The translations under genes and the position numbers were made by a program. This document shows positions 1-10,583 of a stretch of 64,000 bases of DNA, one piece after another (the first letter of the stretch is position 1; each line of letters begins with the position of its first letter). The notes under the pieces were generated by a model that was given only the letters and a program-made list of their open reading frames with translations, ran no database searches and was not told the DNA's origin. This DNA comes from Entoloma clypeatum. Its lineage: Eukaryota; Basidiomycota; Agaricomycetes; Agaricales; Entolomataceae. Location of the stretch: positions 2,232,001-2,296,000 of the forward strand of contig OY751490.1 of NCBI GenBank assembly GCA_963565915.1. Direction: 5' to 3'.

Positions 1-354
1 CGAGACACACAGGGAAACGTTGAGCCCGTCCCGTGTCGAGGTGACCAAAGGCCGACGCAACTGACCTTCGGGAAAGCTGCTGGCGCGTGTGGCGACTTGG
101 AAAAGAAGGTCGCGCACGTTTAGTTCTCAAAAGGTGTTCCAACCCCCGATCTTTTCCCGGATTCGACAGAACCAGCGCGCGTAGGGGTGTTGACCGCGTG
201 GTTTTCATTTTTCCCAGATCTTCCTTTATTCGGGCATTTCGGCTGCCTGGGTAAACAGATCGTTCTTTGGGTTTTCTTTTTTTAGGTTTTCTTTTTCGCT
301 TAAGTAGCAGAACAGGGTCGCGCGCCCGCTACAAAGCACTATTGTTCACACAAC
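1..354 (+). other. 5' leader of Gy-A1
   Basis: This non-coding stretch precedes the gag ATG. It has no similarity that I can see to the 3' LTR at 5072-5354, so it is internal leader rather than LTR, and the 5' LTR and primer-binding site lie left of the window. It has T-rich tracts around 240-300 and no convincing ORF. Confidence 0.6.
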
Positions 355-1443
355 ATGGCCGACAACAACGACGACGAGTTCGACAATCCCCTTCCCAATC
401 CCCCTCTCCCTCCTCCCGCTCATAATCCCGCCACCCCGCATCCCAATGGAAGACGACTAGAAATCGCCGCAGACCCCGGCAAGTACAATGGGGCCAAGGC
501 AACGTTCGGAGTATGGTGGACAAAGATGCTGGCATGGATCAGGGTCAATCGGGACCTGTTCCAAGGACAGGAAGAAATTTGCATTGCAGTATGGTCTCGC
601 CTGGAGGGCGCTACAGCCGGCACCTATGGGGAAACACGCTTGAGGCAGTGCATGGAATCAGAACAATGGCCCACGTTCCAGCAATTAATGAGAGAGGTGA
701 CATCAAGATTCCAATCAGCAACAGAAATAGAATGGGCACGTGCCAAAATCGAAACCTTTAAACAAGGAAACATGCGGGTGGACGATTTTATTACACAATT
801 TGGAACGTTGGTCATCAAAGGCCAAATTGAGGAAATGCATGGGATATCTCTGCTAGAAAGGAACACCAAGGATTCGATCATACAACAAATGTTTCAGCAG
901 GGAAGACGACAGACCACCGTGCAAGACACGTGTGAGGAAATTTTAGCAATCGGAAGAGCAGAGGAAACTTATGCGGCAAGACCGGGCATGAGGACCGGCA
1001 ACAATTTTGGACAGCAGAGAACCGGTTGGGGCAATCGGCCCGCAAACCAACAGAATCAGCAGCGACCATTTGGACAACAACAGAACGGGGGGTACCGAGC
1101 CCTGCAGCAAAACGGACAGCAAGGTCAGGGACGCCGAGATCCCAATGCTATGGAGGTTGATAGAAACCAGCGCCGAGCGCCTGGTAATTGTTACAATTGC
1201 GGAGGACAGGGGCATTTCGCCCGGGAATGCAGACAGCCACAACGCAAGGTGCGAGCGGCTGTGATTGAACAAATCGACGAACATGAGGAAGAAGAAATCT
1301 TACGACAAATCACGGCAAGGCGTCAAGCACGACAAGCTGCAAATGGACCAAGGGGTGTGATTGGCGCGCCTGCGCCGAATCCCAATGGTCAGAACAATGG
1401 ACAAGCTGCTGGGCAGCAGGGTTTTGTGAACGTCAACCAGTAA
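355..1443 (+). CDS. gag: Gag of Gy-A1
   Basis: A 362-residue Gag forms the particle and packages element RNA. The ATG at 355 follows the leader. The N-terminus is acidic and Pro-rich, and the capsid-like region (about residues 40-200) has the WW/FTFEKW-type spacing of Retrotrans_gag proteins. A Gln/Asn/Gly-rich linker follows, with one CCHC zinc knuckle near residue 280 (CYNCGGQGHFAREC) and then an Arg/Gln-rich tail. The stop is TAA. Pol lies in the -1 frame and is open across the end of gag, and a GGGTTTT heptamer lies 15 bases before the stop. No internal stop was seen. Confidence 0.92.
   Translation: MADNNDDEFDNPLPNPPLPPPAHNPATPHPNGRRLEIAADPGKYNGAKATFGVWWTKMLAWIRVNRDLFQGQEEICIAVWSRLEGATAGTYGETRLRQCMESEQWPTFQQLMREVTSRFQSATEIEWARAKIETFKQGNMRVDDFITQFGTLVIKGQIEEMHGISLLERNTKDSIIQQMFQQGRRQTTVQDTCEEILAIGRAEETYAARPGMRTGNNFGQQRTGWGNRPANQQNQQRPFGQQQNGGYRALQQNGQQGQGRRDPNAMEVDRNQRRAPGNCYNCGGQGHFARECRQPQRKVRAAVIEQIDEHEEEEILRQITARRQARQAANGPRGVIGAPAPNPNGQNNGQAAGQQGFVNVNQ
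1419..1425 (+). promoter_or_regulatory. Candidate -1 ribosomal frameshift site (G GGT TTT)
   Basis: The heptamer GGGTTTT fits the X XXY YYZ rule in the gag frame (codons GGT TTT at 1420-1425). It ends 15 bases before the gag TAA at 1441. Slipping back one base enters the pol frame, which is open from here to 5060. Only a short stem (CCAG/CTGG) is obvious downstream. The geometry is seen directly; the function is inferred. Confidence 0.6.
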
Positions 1444-4400
1444 ATCCCCCGCTGGCTCTGACAAATCGATATGAATGTTTGCCTATAGACTCTTACGTAC
1501 ATAAGGACATTGTAAAATCTTGGTTTCAGAAACTTACGGATGCTGCAGTTACGTACAATAAAATACTATTAGATAAACCTAGTAGGAAAGAAAAACCAAA
1601 AAAAGATGAATCGGACTTAGATACACTTGTAAACTATATCATTGGGGAGCCCTCAGAAACGAGGCTTGGTTCGTCCCCTACGGATGAATGCTTAATTCCC
1701 TGTTGCAAAGAATCAGATAATTTAACTAGGCAAACGGACTCTATGGGGGAACCATCTTTTATTCGATCCGCTTCTTTGGAAAAGGAGCTTATGATGAAAA
1801 TCACGCTGGAAACGTTGCAGGACAAACGCACATTTGATGTTGAAGCATTATTAGACTCAGGGGCGACAGGGATGTTCATAGATCTGGACTTCGCCAAAAG
1901 GAACAACATTAAATTAAGGGAACTACCTTTCCCCATTCGGGTCTACAACGTTGATGGCACGCTTAACCAAGGAGGTTCGATCACGCATGAAGCAGTCATG
2001 GCTATGCGGTATAAAGGACATGTGGAGATAGCCGTGTTTGAGGCATGCAACCTAGGGAAAGCTAAAATTATTGTTGGACATACCTGGCTGAAACGCCATA
2101 ATCCAGAAATCGATTGGGAAAAGGCGGAAATTAAACTATCAAGATGTCCAGAAGAATGTGGCATGCGTCGAACACGCTATTTAAATAAAACTGCAAGAAC
2201 CAGATGGGGCGGAAGAATGGAAGAAGTAGTAGAAGGAAATGAGGAAGAAATGGAGGAGGAAGTAATCCACACGCTCAGGGCAGCTAAAGGAGAACCCTCA
2301 GATGAAGTACCGGCAGAACAGGTTGTCCCCCGGAAATATCACAAATATCTATCAATCTTTGAAAAGAAAGCATCGGAGAGATTACCAGTCAGGAAACCAT
2401 GGGACCACGCTATAGACTTAAAACCGGATTTCGTACCAAAGAAGGCCAAAGTCTATCCCCTGTCACCGGATGAAAGGAAAGAAGTATCCGAATTTGTAAA
2501 AGATCAATTACGCAAAGGATATATTCGACCTACCAAGTCACCACAAACTTCGCCAGTATTCTTTATACCCAAAAAAGACGGAAAGAAACGAATGGTACAG
2601 GATTACCGACACATTAACAGCTGGACCGTTCGCAATAATTATCCACTCCCGTTGATTCCGGAATTGATCGATAAATTAAAGGGAAAGAAAAGGTTTACCA
2701 AAATGGACCTCAGATGGGGGTATAACAATGTACGCATCAAAGAAGGAGACGAGTGGAAAGCGGCATTCACAACCCCAGATGGAGCTTTCGAACCAACAGT
2801 TATGTTCTTCGGATTAAATAATTCCCCAAGCACGTTTCAAACTATGATGAACGACATATTTAGAGACCTAATTGATCAAGGAGACGTAGTTATCTATATC
2901 GATGATATATTGGTAGCAACTGAAGGAGAAAAAGGACACAGTGAAATCGTGGAGGAAATTCTAAAAAGATTACGAGAAAACGACACGGAAGCACCTATAT
3001 TAGTATCTCCCGATCCGGATCGGAAGTTGAGAGTAGAATCAGACGCATCGGACTTTGCTACAGGAGCAATTCTATCTATGGAATGCGAGGATGAGAAATG
3101 GAGGCCATGTGCCTTTCTATCTAAAGGATTAAATGATGTGGAACGAAATTACGACGTACACGATAAAGAAATGCTGGGCATAATTCGAGCGCTGGAAGCA
3201 TGGAGACACCACCTTGAAGGAGCCAAACATGAGGTCGAGATCTGGACCGATCATAAAAACCTCGAGTACTTCATGCAAGGACGAAAGCTTAATCGCAGAC
3301 AAGCACGCTGGGCGTTGTATCTAACACGCTTCAACTTTAAATTAATACACAAAGCTGGCACCTCAATGGGAAAGGCGGACGCTCTTTCGAGAAGGGTCGA
3401 TCATAGAAAGGGGGTGGAAAATGACAACGAAGACGTAACATTATTAAAACCGGAATACTTCCACTTGCGAGCAATGGATCGAGGTCACATACTTATTGAT
3501 GGAGAAGAAAGTAAACTATTAAAACGCATCAGGGATGCCAAGGAGTTTGACGAACAAGTGTTGAAAGCAGTGGAAGAGTTAAAGAAAACAAATACCAAAA
3601 CATTGCGCGCAGATGAATGGCATGAAGAGCAGGGACTCTGGTTACATAGAGGAAAGGTTTATGTTCCGAAAAGTCAGGAACTCAGGGAGGAAATAATTAA
3701 ATTACACCACGACAACCCAGTTGCAGGACACCCAGGGCAGTGGAAGACCCTGGAATTGGTTACACGTAATTATTGGTGGCCTAGCATTACAAACATGGTC
3801 AAAGCATACGTCGAGGGCTGCAACAGATGTCAACGATCAAAAAACGTGCCTCAACCGCTAGCCGGTAAATTAAAAGCAAACACGGAACATGCAGGACCAT
3901 GGAAACATGTTACAGCAGATTTTATCGTAGGACTCCCAGAAGCTCAGGGGTACAACGCAGTATTAGTCGTGGCTTGCAGATCAACAAAGCAATCACACTT
4001 TATCAAAACACGCGATGAAGTCTCAGCAGAAGGATTAGCTAAACTATATCGGGACGAAGTCTGGAAACTTCATGGATTGCCAGAATCATTAACGTCAGAT
4101 CGAGGACCACAATTTGCAGCAATATTTATGAAGGAACTAAATAAAATATTGGGGATCACAACTAAATTATCAACGGCGTATCATCCGCAAACAGACGGAC
4201 AGACGGAACGCATCAACCAGGAGTTGGAACAATATCTAAGATCATTTATTTCCCATCGGCAAACAGATTGGCCCGAATGGATGGCAACCGCGGAGTTCGC
4301 CTATAATAATAAAATTCACACGGCAACTCAGTTTTCGCCGTTCTATGTAAATTATGGGTTTAACCCTAGGATGGGCGTAGAACCTCGGAGGGCAGAAAAG

Positions 4401-5060
4401 TCAGAACCGGCAAAAGAATTCGCAGAGCGAATGAAGAAGATACATGAGGAGGCGGAAGCGGCGCTAGTAAAAGCACGAGAAGAGATGGAACGGTATGCGA
4501 ACCTGAAACGGGGTGATGCACCAGTTTACAAAGTTGGCGACAAAGTTTGGTTATCGACTAAAGACCTGAAGTTGAACCGACCCTTAAAGAAACTTGCCGA
4601 ACGATGGATTGGACCCTATACCATAACCAAAATCATTTCGTCACACGCCGTAGAACTTAAATTACCGAAAACCTGGAAAATCCACCCGGTCATCAATGTA
4701 TCACGAGTCCGATTATTTAAGGAACCACTATTTATGTCACAAAGGGTGCAGGCACCAAACCCGATAGTTATCAATGGCGAAGAGGAGTACGATGTCGCAA
4801 AAGTTATTGACTCAAGGTTGAAGAGAGGAAAGCTGGAATATTTAGTGCAATGGGAGGGTCTGACGCAGGACCACAACACGTGGGAACCTGAGGATCACCT
4901 AGAACATGCCAAGGAAGCGGTGGAGGACTTCTTTAAATTAAACCCGAATGCACCTCGGCGCTTACGCGCAAACATCTTTGAAGGATTGGAATTTAAACCA
5001 TATGAAAATTTCACGAACACCCCGGACGACATCATATCTCGCCTGGAAGTCGAGATCTAG
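1425..5060 (+). CDS. pol: Pol of Gy-A1 (PR-RT-RNaseH-IN-chromodomain), RT thumb deleted
   Basis: The ORF has no in-frame ATG near its start and is read most simply as a -1 extension of gag. Counting residues from 1479: aspartic protease DSGAT at 126; reverse transcriptase with YIDD at 473-476; RNase H beginning SDASDFATGA; a zinc-binding integrase N-domain (HHDNPVAGH...CNRCQ); integrase core D814, D874, E910 (D-x59-D-x35-E); and a C-terminal chromodomain near 1107-1155 (YLVQWEG). Compared with the Gy-B and Gy-C pols, the roughly 100 residues between YIDD and RNase H that hold the thumb and connection (LGY/LGF ... FYRRFI) are absent. The frame is kept, so the enzyme is probably dead even though the ORF is open. 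Confidence 0.93.
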   Translation, partial: CERQPVNPPLALTNRYECLPIDSYVHKDIVKSWFQKLTDAAVTYNKILLDKPSRKEKPKKDESDLDTLVNYIIGEPSETRLGSSPTDECLIPCCKESDNLTRQTDSMGEPSFIRSASLEKELMMKITLETLQDKRTFDVEALLDSGATGMFIDLDFAKRNNIKLRELPFPIRVYNVDGTLNQGGSITHEAVMAMRYKGHVEIAVFEACNLGKAKIIVGHTWLKRHNPEIDWEKAEIKLSRCPEECGMRRTRYLNKTARTRWGGRMEEVVEGNEEEMEEEVIHTLRAAKGEPSDEVPAEQVVPRKYHKYLSIFEKKASERLPVRKPWDHAIDLKPDFVPKKAKVYPLSPDERKEVSEFVKDQLRKGYIRPTKSPQTSPVFFIPKKDGKKRMVQDYRHINSWTVRNNYPLPLIPELIDKLKGKKRFTKMDLRWGYNNVRIKEGDEWKAAFTTPDGAFEPTVMFFGLNNSPSTFQTMMNDIFRDLIDQGDVVIYIDDILVATEGEKGHSEIVEEILKRLRENDTEAPILVSPDPDRKLRVESDASDFATGAILSMECEDEKWRPCAFLSKGLNDVERNYDVHDKEMLGIIRALEAWRHHLEGAKHEVEIWTDHKNLEYFMQGRKLNRRQARWALYLTRFNFKLIHKAGTSMGKADALSRRVDHRKGVENDNEDVTLLKPEYFHLRAMDRGHILIDGEESKLLKRIRDAKEFDEQVLKAVEELKKTNTKTLRADEWHEEQGLWLHRGKVYVPKSQELREEIIKLHHDNPVAGHPGQWKTLELVTRNYWWPSITNMVKAYVEGCNRCQRSKNVPQPLAGKLKANTEHAGPWKHVTADFIVGLPEAQGYNAVLVVACRSTKQSHFIKTRDEVSAEGLAKLYRDEVWKLHGLPESLTSDRGPQFAAIFMKELNKILGITTKLSTAYHPQTDGQTERINQELEQYLRSFISHRQTDWPEWMATAEFAYNNKIHTATQFSPFYVNYGFNPRMGVEPRRAEKSEPAKEFAERMKKIHEEAEAALVKAREEMERYANLKRGDAPVYKVGDKVWLSTKDLKLNRPLKKLAERWIGPYTITKIISSHAVELKLPKTWKIHPVINVSRVRLFKEPLFMSQRVQAPNPIVINGEEEYDVAKVIDSRLKRGKLEYLVQWEGLTQDHNTWEPEDHLEHAKEAVEDFFKLNPNAPRRLRANIFEGLEFKPYENFTNTPDDIISRLEVEI

Positions 5061-5071
5061 AAAGGGGGTAA

Positions 5072-5354
5072 TGTTATGATCGTATTTTCACTTTTCACTT
5101 TATCTTATCTTATCTCGATCTTATCTACATCATATCGCACATGAGGACATCTTATCATTATCACGCAGCATGACGCTGCCACAACGCAGCCTCATGGAAT
5201 TTACATATATAAGTAGAGTACTTTCACTTGTATTCGATAGCTTGTTCTCTTGAGATTCCCGCTGGGTCTCTGGGCAATTCAGTTCACTTCACATTTTCCA
5301 CTTCGTTCTTAAGTTTGGGCTCGCGACGTCGTTTGACTTAGCGTCGCCTCAACA
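5072..5354 (+). repeat. 3' LTR of Gy-A1
   Basis: The LTR begins TGTTATG right after the polypurine tract (AGAAAGGGGGTAA, 5059-5071) and ends CTCAACA, giving 283 bp with TG/CA termini. A TATATAAG box lies at 5216-5223, where a U3 promoter is expected. The right boundary is supported by repeat A homology resuming at about 5359. Confidence 0.75.
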
Positions 5355-6049
5355 TCTGGTTATTATGTCTACACAGGAACAAGTAAAGTCTTCTACTATA
5401 TTGATTAGGTAGGATGGCATTCTATATCATCAAATATGTACTTATTTCATCAAATTGGACCACGGAATGTGAGTTATAGAGGTGCGATGTTGATAACCAA
5501 GCAGTAGTAAACAATGCGCAAAATGCATCGCGCGGGTGCGCGTGGCCCCTTCCTCATGGTCTAACAATAGTTTGAAGTAATAGAACTATGTATTGGGTAT
5601 GTATTCACCTTCTGAAACACCTTGAATAATTTTTAGAAGTCCAGATAAGATAGAAATAACCAAATGTGCAGATTTCAGAAAAAGTGTTATATCTTCTTAA
5701 TGAATGAACCAAATTTGAAAAATGAAGGTGCTGGGAGGTCCCCTGGATGAAGAGGATCCAAGGCTGAAATAAAAATTTTGGACAAAATTTCGACTTATTT
5801 TACTCATATTGACCTTATAAAGTCCTTTAATTTTATTTGAAGTGTCTCAATAGGTTCCCATACAATGGTTCAATGGTATATATATATTACATGTAGTATA
5901 AAGTGGTTGTGGAAAGGAGGAAGTAAGAAAATACTTGTTTTTGTGTTTGGGGAAACTCATGATGCACTGTTTATCACGATTTACAGTGGTTTTGATGTAT
6001 CATTTTTCAGTACAGACTCTCTACCATACATAGCTCCTGTATTTAACTG
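5355..6049 (+). repeat. Repeat A, copy 1, left part
   Basis: This AT-rich stretch is clearly homologous to about 14621-15310 over its whole length (shared blocks include the CTACACAGG start, the CTCATGRTCTAA block and TATATTTAACTG). It is cut by Gy-B1 at the AACTG target and continues at 12608. It encodes nothing I recognise. Gy-A1 lies at its left edge. Confidence 0.85.
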
Positions 6050-6419
6050 TGTTATGCGTAACAAACCGTTCCAAGGTTCGGGCAGAGTATGCAGGAAGAT
6101 GGAAAGGCGAAGAGCAATGTGATTGCTAAATCTAAGGAATGTAGCTATGGTACATGAGGTTTATATAGTACTGACTATGAGCGGTAGCGAATGAGTCAGT
6201 AACTGCGGAAGGCAGTGCACATGAGTAAGGCGACTGCGGAAGGCTATGTACTAATGAGTAAGCTGACTGCGGAATGAGTCAGACAGCTGCGGAAAGCGAG
6301 TCAGCGCGGGAGCGAAGTATACTAAAGGAAATAAAGTATAATATGATATGTGTAAGCAGGGGCCGATGAGTAAAAGTGAAAAAGTAAGCGTATATGTCCG
6401 TAGTCGTTAGTCCGTAACA
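6050..6419 (-). repeat. 3' LTR of Gy-B1
   Basis: TGTTA...TAACA termini, near-identical to 12233-12602. In transcription orientation it has two TGACTCA motifs, a TATATAAA box and the AGATTTAGCAA presumed transcript start. The purine tract GAGGAGAGGAAC borders it on the internal side (6421-6432). Confidence 0.93.
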
Positions 6420-6435
6420 TGTTCCTCTCCTCAAG

Positions 6436-6453
6436 GTCTGTGTCCTCACAGAC
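6436..6453 (-). other. Conserved hairpin between ORF3 and polypurine tract (Gy-B1)
   Basis: On the minus strand a 7-bp perfect stem with an AGGA loop (GTCTGTG-AGGA-CACAGAC) starts 3 nt after the ORF3 stop and ends just before the purine tract. The same hairpin occurs at 33417-33434 in Gy-B2, with the outermost G-C pair swapped to C-G. A compensated pair argues for an RNA structure. Confidence 0.6.
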
Positions 6454-6456
6454 TAC

Positions 6457-6822
6457 CTACTCCCATCCATCGTTGCCGTTTGGATCGGTCCAGGTAGGGT
6501 CAGCTCGGTTGCCCCAGTCCTTTATCAGTTCGTCGTTTACCGCCGTGGCAAACTCTAAACCTCGAACGGCGAGGCGAAGGCGTCGATTTTCGACGGCAAG
6601 GGTGTTGGTATAATTTTTGAGGATAAGTTTTTCCTCAGCGGTGGGAGCGGTTGGCAAGTCGGATAGGGTGTGGAGACAAATGTGCATCTGTCGGTGGAGG
6701 ATGTCGGCGACGGAGGTTTCAAGCGCATGGATCTGGTCGCGCATGGAGAGCGCTTCGCCAATGAGGGTGGTAATGGTGGGGTTGATGTCGGAAGCGTCGG
6801 TGGAGGTGGTGATGTTGGACAT
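6457..6822 (-). CDS. ORF3 of Gy-B1: conserved small protein downstream of pol
   Basis: A 121-residue ORF with its own ATG lies between the pol stop and the 3' LTR. It is homologous along its full length to 33054-33416 in Gy-B2, and most differences between the two are conservative. The strongest block is around residues 22-50 (GEALSMRDQIHALE...ADILHRQMHI), followed by ENRRxRLAVRxLE and a Trp-containing C-terminus. The heptad-like spacing suggests alpha-helical or coiled-coil structure. There is no signal peptide, membrane segment or zinc motif, so it is not an envelope. Its function is unknown and I do not recognise the family. How it is translated from a retrotransposon transcript (subgenomic RNA, re-initiation) is not evident. 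Confidence 0.8.
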   Translation of the reverse strand: MSNITTSTDASDINPTITTLIGEALSMRDQIHALETSVADILHRQMHICLHTLSDLPTAPTAEEKLILKNYTNTLAVENRRLRLAVRGLEFATAVNDELIKDWGNRADPTWTDPNGNDGWE

Positions 6823-6938
6823 GGTGGAGATGAGGTTCGAAAAGTATAAGAAGAACGGCGTGTTGGGCGAGAAGAGTTGGAGCGGGGAACTCGATGTGAC
6901 AGAAATCGGTATGGAAAATGGATTTTGCGGTTTATCTT

Positions 6939-9900
6939 TTATCGTGGATGCGATGGATTTTGCCGATGAAAATCACGGATCAAATCTTGAGCGTTCTGAA
7001 CATTAGCTCGAGGTTCCCATGTGTTCTCTTCTGGGCCATATCCTTCCCACTGGACGAGGTACTGGATCTTTCCACGGAACTTTCGAGAGTCTAGGATTGT
7101 GGACACATGATACTCTTCTCGTCCCAATGATCGGATCAGGGGCTGGTTTCTTCTTCTGGATGGCGTACTTCGGGGTTTCGTAAGGTGACAACAGGGTCTC
7201 GTTGAACACAGGGTGAATCATTTTCCAAGTTTTCGGAAGATCAAGAAGGTACGCGCTAGCTCCTTTCTTCTCTAGGACCTTGAATGGTCCATGTCGGAGT
7301 GCGTCAAGCTTCTTCGAGGGATGGTTAGTCCTGATGTTAGTCCCTTCCAGCCACACCTTGTCTCCGATGCGGTAGTCCCGAGACGGACTCCGTCGTGTAT
7401 CAACTGTCTTCTTCATCTGATCCTGTGCTTGTTTCAGTGCTGCCTTGGCTTCTTCTCGTGCTTGTTTGAGTTTTTCCAAGAAGCTGTTGGCAGCCGGGTT
7501 GGTGTCTTCCAACACAAGTTCTCCCTTCCAAGGATGTAAGCCATAGTTGAGATAGAATGGTGTGTGCTTTGTCGCCTGATGTTCTTTGTCATTGTACTGG
7601 AATTCGGTGATTGCGATCCATTCAGCCCAATCATCTTGCAGATGGTTCACAAAGTTTCGTAAGAACGCTTCTGTTTCCTGATGTGATCGTTCGGCTTGTC
7701 CATCCGTCTGTGGATGGTATGCGGTGGACAGATTCCTTTTGATCCCTAACATGCGGCAAAGTATCTCCATGAACTTCGCAGCGAACTGTGGTCCTCTGTC
7801 ACTGATGATTTTCTGGGGGATTCCGTGGAGCTTCCATATCTGATCCCGATAGATCTTGGCTAATCCTTCAGCCAATAATTCCATGGTTGTCGGAATGAGA
7901 TGAAGCATCTTCGAATGTCTATCCGTGATGACCAGGATCGCATTCTTTCCATCAGACTCTGGTATCGGTCCCACAACGTCAATCCCTATGTCTTCCCATG
8001 GATGACTTGGTGCTGCATGGGGGTGTAGCGGAGCATGTCGTTTCTGTCTGTTGATCTTGTTGCGCTGACAGGTGTCGCAACCCTTTATGTACTTCTTTAC
8101 ATCATGCAGGATGGTAGGCCACCAGTAGGTGCGAGTGAGAAGTTCGTGTGTTCGATACTGTCCTAGATGTCCAGCCACTGGTGCATCATGTGATTCAAAC
8201 ATTAGTTCTTGACGCAGTTGTGGGTCCAGTGGAACATAGACTCGTTCGCCTGCATATGTGATGCCGTTTTCCTGTTGATACCAGTGAGGATTCTTTTTTA
8301 GACCCTGGGCTACTTCTGTCTCCATGCGGTTTGAACCCTTGATGCGTGCGATCCACGGATTTTCGATGGTTGTGACGTTTCCAATCTTGATGGAATCAGA
8401 TGTTTCACCCCCTTCAAAGAATTGTTCCTCCGTGAACATCTCCATTTGTACCACATCTTCTGATTCCAACCGTTTCAAGAATAGTCCCTCCTTGAGCATT
8501 TGGTCACTGTCTTGCGGTTCGAGTTCTGTTTCATACCAGGGTAAGCGCGACAGGATGTCCGCTTTTGCATTTGTCTTGCCAGGCACATGCCGTAGTTCGA
8601 AGTCATAGTCTTGTAACTTCATTTTCCAGCGCCTTTGTCGTTGATTTAGGTCCTGAGGATGGCGGAAATACTCCAGGTTCTTGTGATCAGTTAAGATCTC
8701 GAAGCGTTCCCTGGCTTCGAGCAGATAGTGTCTCCAATCTTTTAGTGCTTCCATGACTGCCAAGAGCTCTTTGTCGTATATCTCGTAATTTTGTTCGGCC
8801 GCGGACATGGTCCGCGACAAGAACGCGATAGGATGCCATTTGTCGTCCTGTTTTTGGGAGAGTACAGCCCCAATTGCATAGCCCGATGCATCGGTTTCGA
8901 CCCTGAACTGTCCATCTGGTTTTGGTAGTGCCAAGACTGGTGCCGATGTGATCGCCTGTATGAGACCTTCAAATGCCTTTTGTTCCGTTGGTCCCCAAGT
9001 AAACGCAGTGCCGCCTGTGAGCGCGGTAAGTGGTTTCGCGATGTTTGAGTATCCTTCAATGAAGCGCCGATAGAAGTTAGCAAACCCAAGGAACTTCTGG
9101 ATTTCCTTTTTTGATGTGGGTGCTCGCCAGTTTCGGATCGTGTCCACCTTCTCGGTTTCCATCTCGACACGTCCTTCACCAACGACATATCCCAATATGG
9201 GGCATTTCGTTACTTCCCAGAAACACTTCTTCTCCTTTAGGAACAAGTCATTGTCCGATAGGATCTGCAGAATTTCTTCGGTGTTTCGCGCGAGTTCTTC
9301 CTTGGTTTTACCAATAACCACGATGTCATCCATGTAGATCATGCAGATGCGTCGGCGGATCTGGTCCCAGAATAGACTAGCCATCATCCGAGAGAACGTT
9401 TCCGGGGAGTTGCAAAGGCCGAAAAACATGACCAATGGTTCAAACAATCCTCGACTGGTAAGGAAGGCAGCCTTCCATTCATCGCCTTCTTTAATCTGGA
9501 CATTGTTGTAACCCCACATGATGTCCATCTTATTGAAGTAGACTGCATCTTTCAGCATGTCTAAGAGATCGGAGATGCGAGGGAGTGGGAATTTGTCTTT
9601 GACCGTGAATTTGTTGACCATGCGGTAATCTTGTACCAATTGTTTGGAGCCATCCTTCTTGTTGATGAAGAAGCAAGGGGAGGCATAAGGGGATTTGGAT
9701 GGGCGGATCTTTCCTGTTGCTAGACCCTCGTCAATGAATGCGTCCAATTCTTCCTGTTCCTTTTGCGTCATGGGATATGTGTTTCCCCCTAGTTCCTTTG
9801 GTGCGTCCGGTGTAAGTTCAATACCATGGTCCCATTCCCTTTCCTTCGGGATCTTATCAAAGTTCTCCTTCTCGAAGAGGTGAGTAAACCGATCAACATA

Positions 9901-10580
9901 TGAGGGTCGTTTGGTTGTGGGAGGTGGTGTGGGAGTGACAGCTTCCAGTATAGGGTCTCCAGGCTTCCATTTCTGATCCGACTTCTTGGGTGCATCTTTG
10001 TCGCGCACCTCAACCATGCGAACCCGGTGTTTGCGACCATCAAGGTTAACCCTGAATTCCGAATGTTTGGTTCGGCATGTTGTTGGGCACCGGTTGAACG
10101 TTACAGCGCCGGTTGTCCAATTGATCGTAGGGTTGTGGTGTACCAACCAGTCATGTCCCAAGAGCATGTCTGTTCTCCCAATGTCCAGTACCATCGCTTC
10201 CATGGTTTCCTGATGTGTTCCCAAATCCAGCTTGACTTCGGCAAGTTGATTCGCTTTTTGTTGTCGATTTGGTGATCCATCCGCATTTAGAATTGCTATG
10301 GGCGGTATTCCTCGTGTGGGGAGGTTCTGTTCGCGTACTATTCTGGGATGGATGCATGTGTGTTCACATCCGCTATCAACCTCGGGTCGAATGGCCTTTG
10401 GTCCTCGTCATGTTTTGATCTGAGCTTGCAGCTTGATCTCTCGTCGTTTCGGAGGTTTATCTCCCTTGACAATCTTAGTTGACGCAACGGCTCGCTTTGC
10501 AGGGATAACATAAGTTATATTGTCTGTAGCTGCACCAGGCAAGCGAGTTCGTTTAATGGATAAGGGTTGTGACTTAGCGT
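6939..10580 (-). pseudogene. pol: Pol of Gy-B1 (PR-RT-RNaseH-IN-chromodomain), two defects
   Basis: Pol starts in the -1 frame relative to gag and is open across the gag stop. It carries a protease-like VDSGC motif and a retropepsin C-part (DMLLGHDWL). Reverse transcriptase with YMDD, the thumb/connection (FANFYRRFI), RNase H (ETDASGYAIG, DHKNLEYF), an HHCC integrase zinc domain, the integrase core (DVVGPIP, SDRGPQFAA, QTDGQAERS) and a chromodomain (YLVQWEGYG) follow. A TGA at 10408-10410 replaces the CGA codon of Gy-B2 and Gy-B3. A 5-nt deletion near 7128, judged against Gy-B2, moves the chromodomain into another frame (6939-7127). The central 10224-7129 stretch is otherwise open. Confidence 0.93.
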
Positions 10581-10583
10581 CGT

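Larger units (their letters stand above)
1..5354 (+). mobile_element. Gy-A1: Ty3/gypsy chromovirus, 5' LTR outside window
   Basis: The order is leader, gag (355-1443), pol (to 5060), a purine-rich tract and a 3' LTR starting TGTTATG. Pol runs protease, reverse transcriptase, RNase H, integrase, chromodomain, which is the Ty3/gypsy chromovirus order. The right edge lies next to repeat A: homology to repeat A copy 2 resumes about five bases after the LTR end. The target duplication cannot be verified because the left end is missing. Both reading frames are open, but pol lacks the segment between the reverse transcriptase palm and RNase H, so this copy is probably not autonomous. Confidence 0.93.

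Noticed and set aside
6457..6822. ORF3 considered as an envelope gene because of its position
   Set aside because: 120 residues, no signal peptide, no membrane segment and no cysteine pattern; helical and polar.
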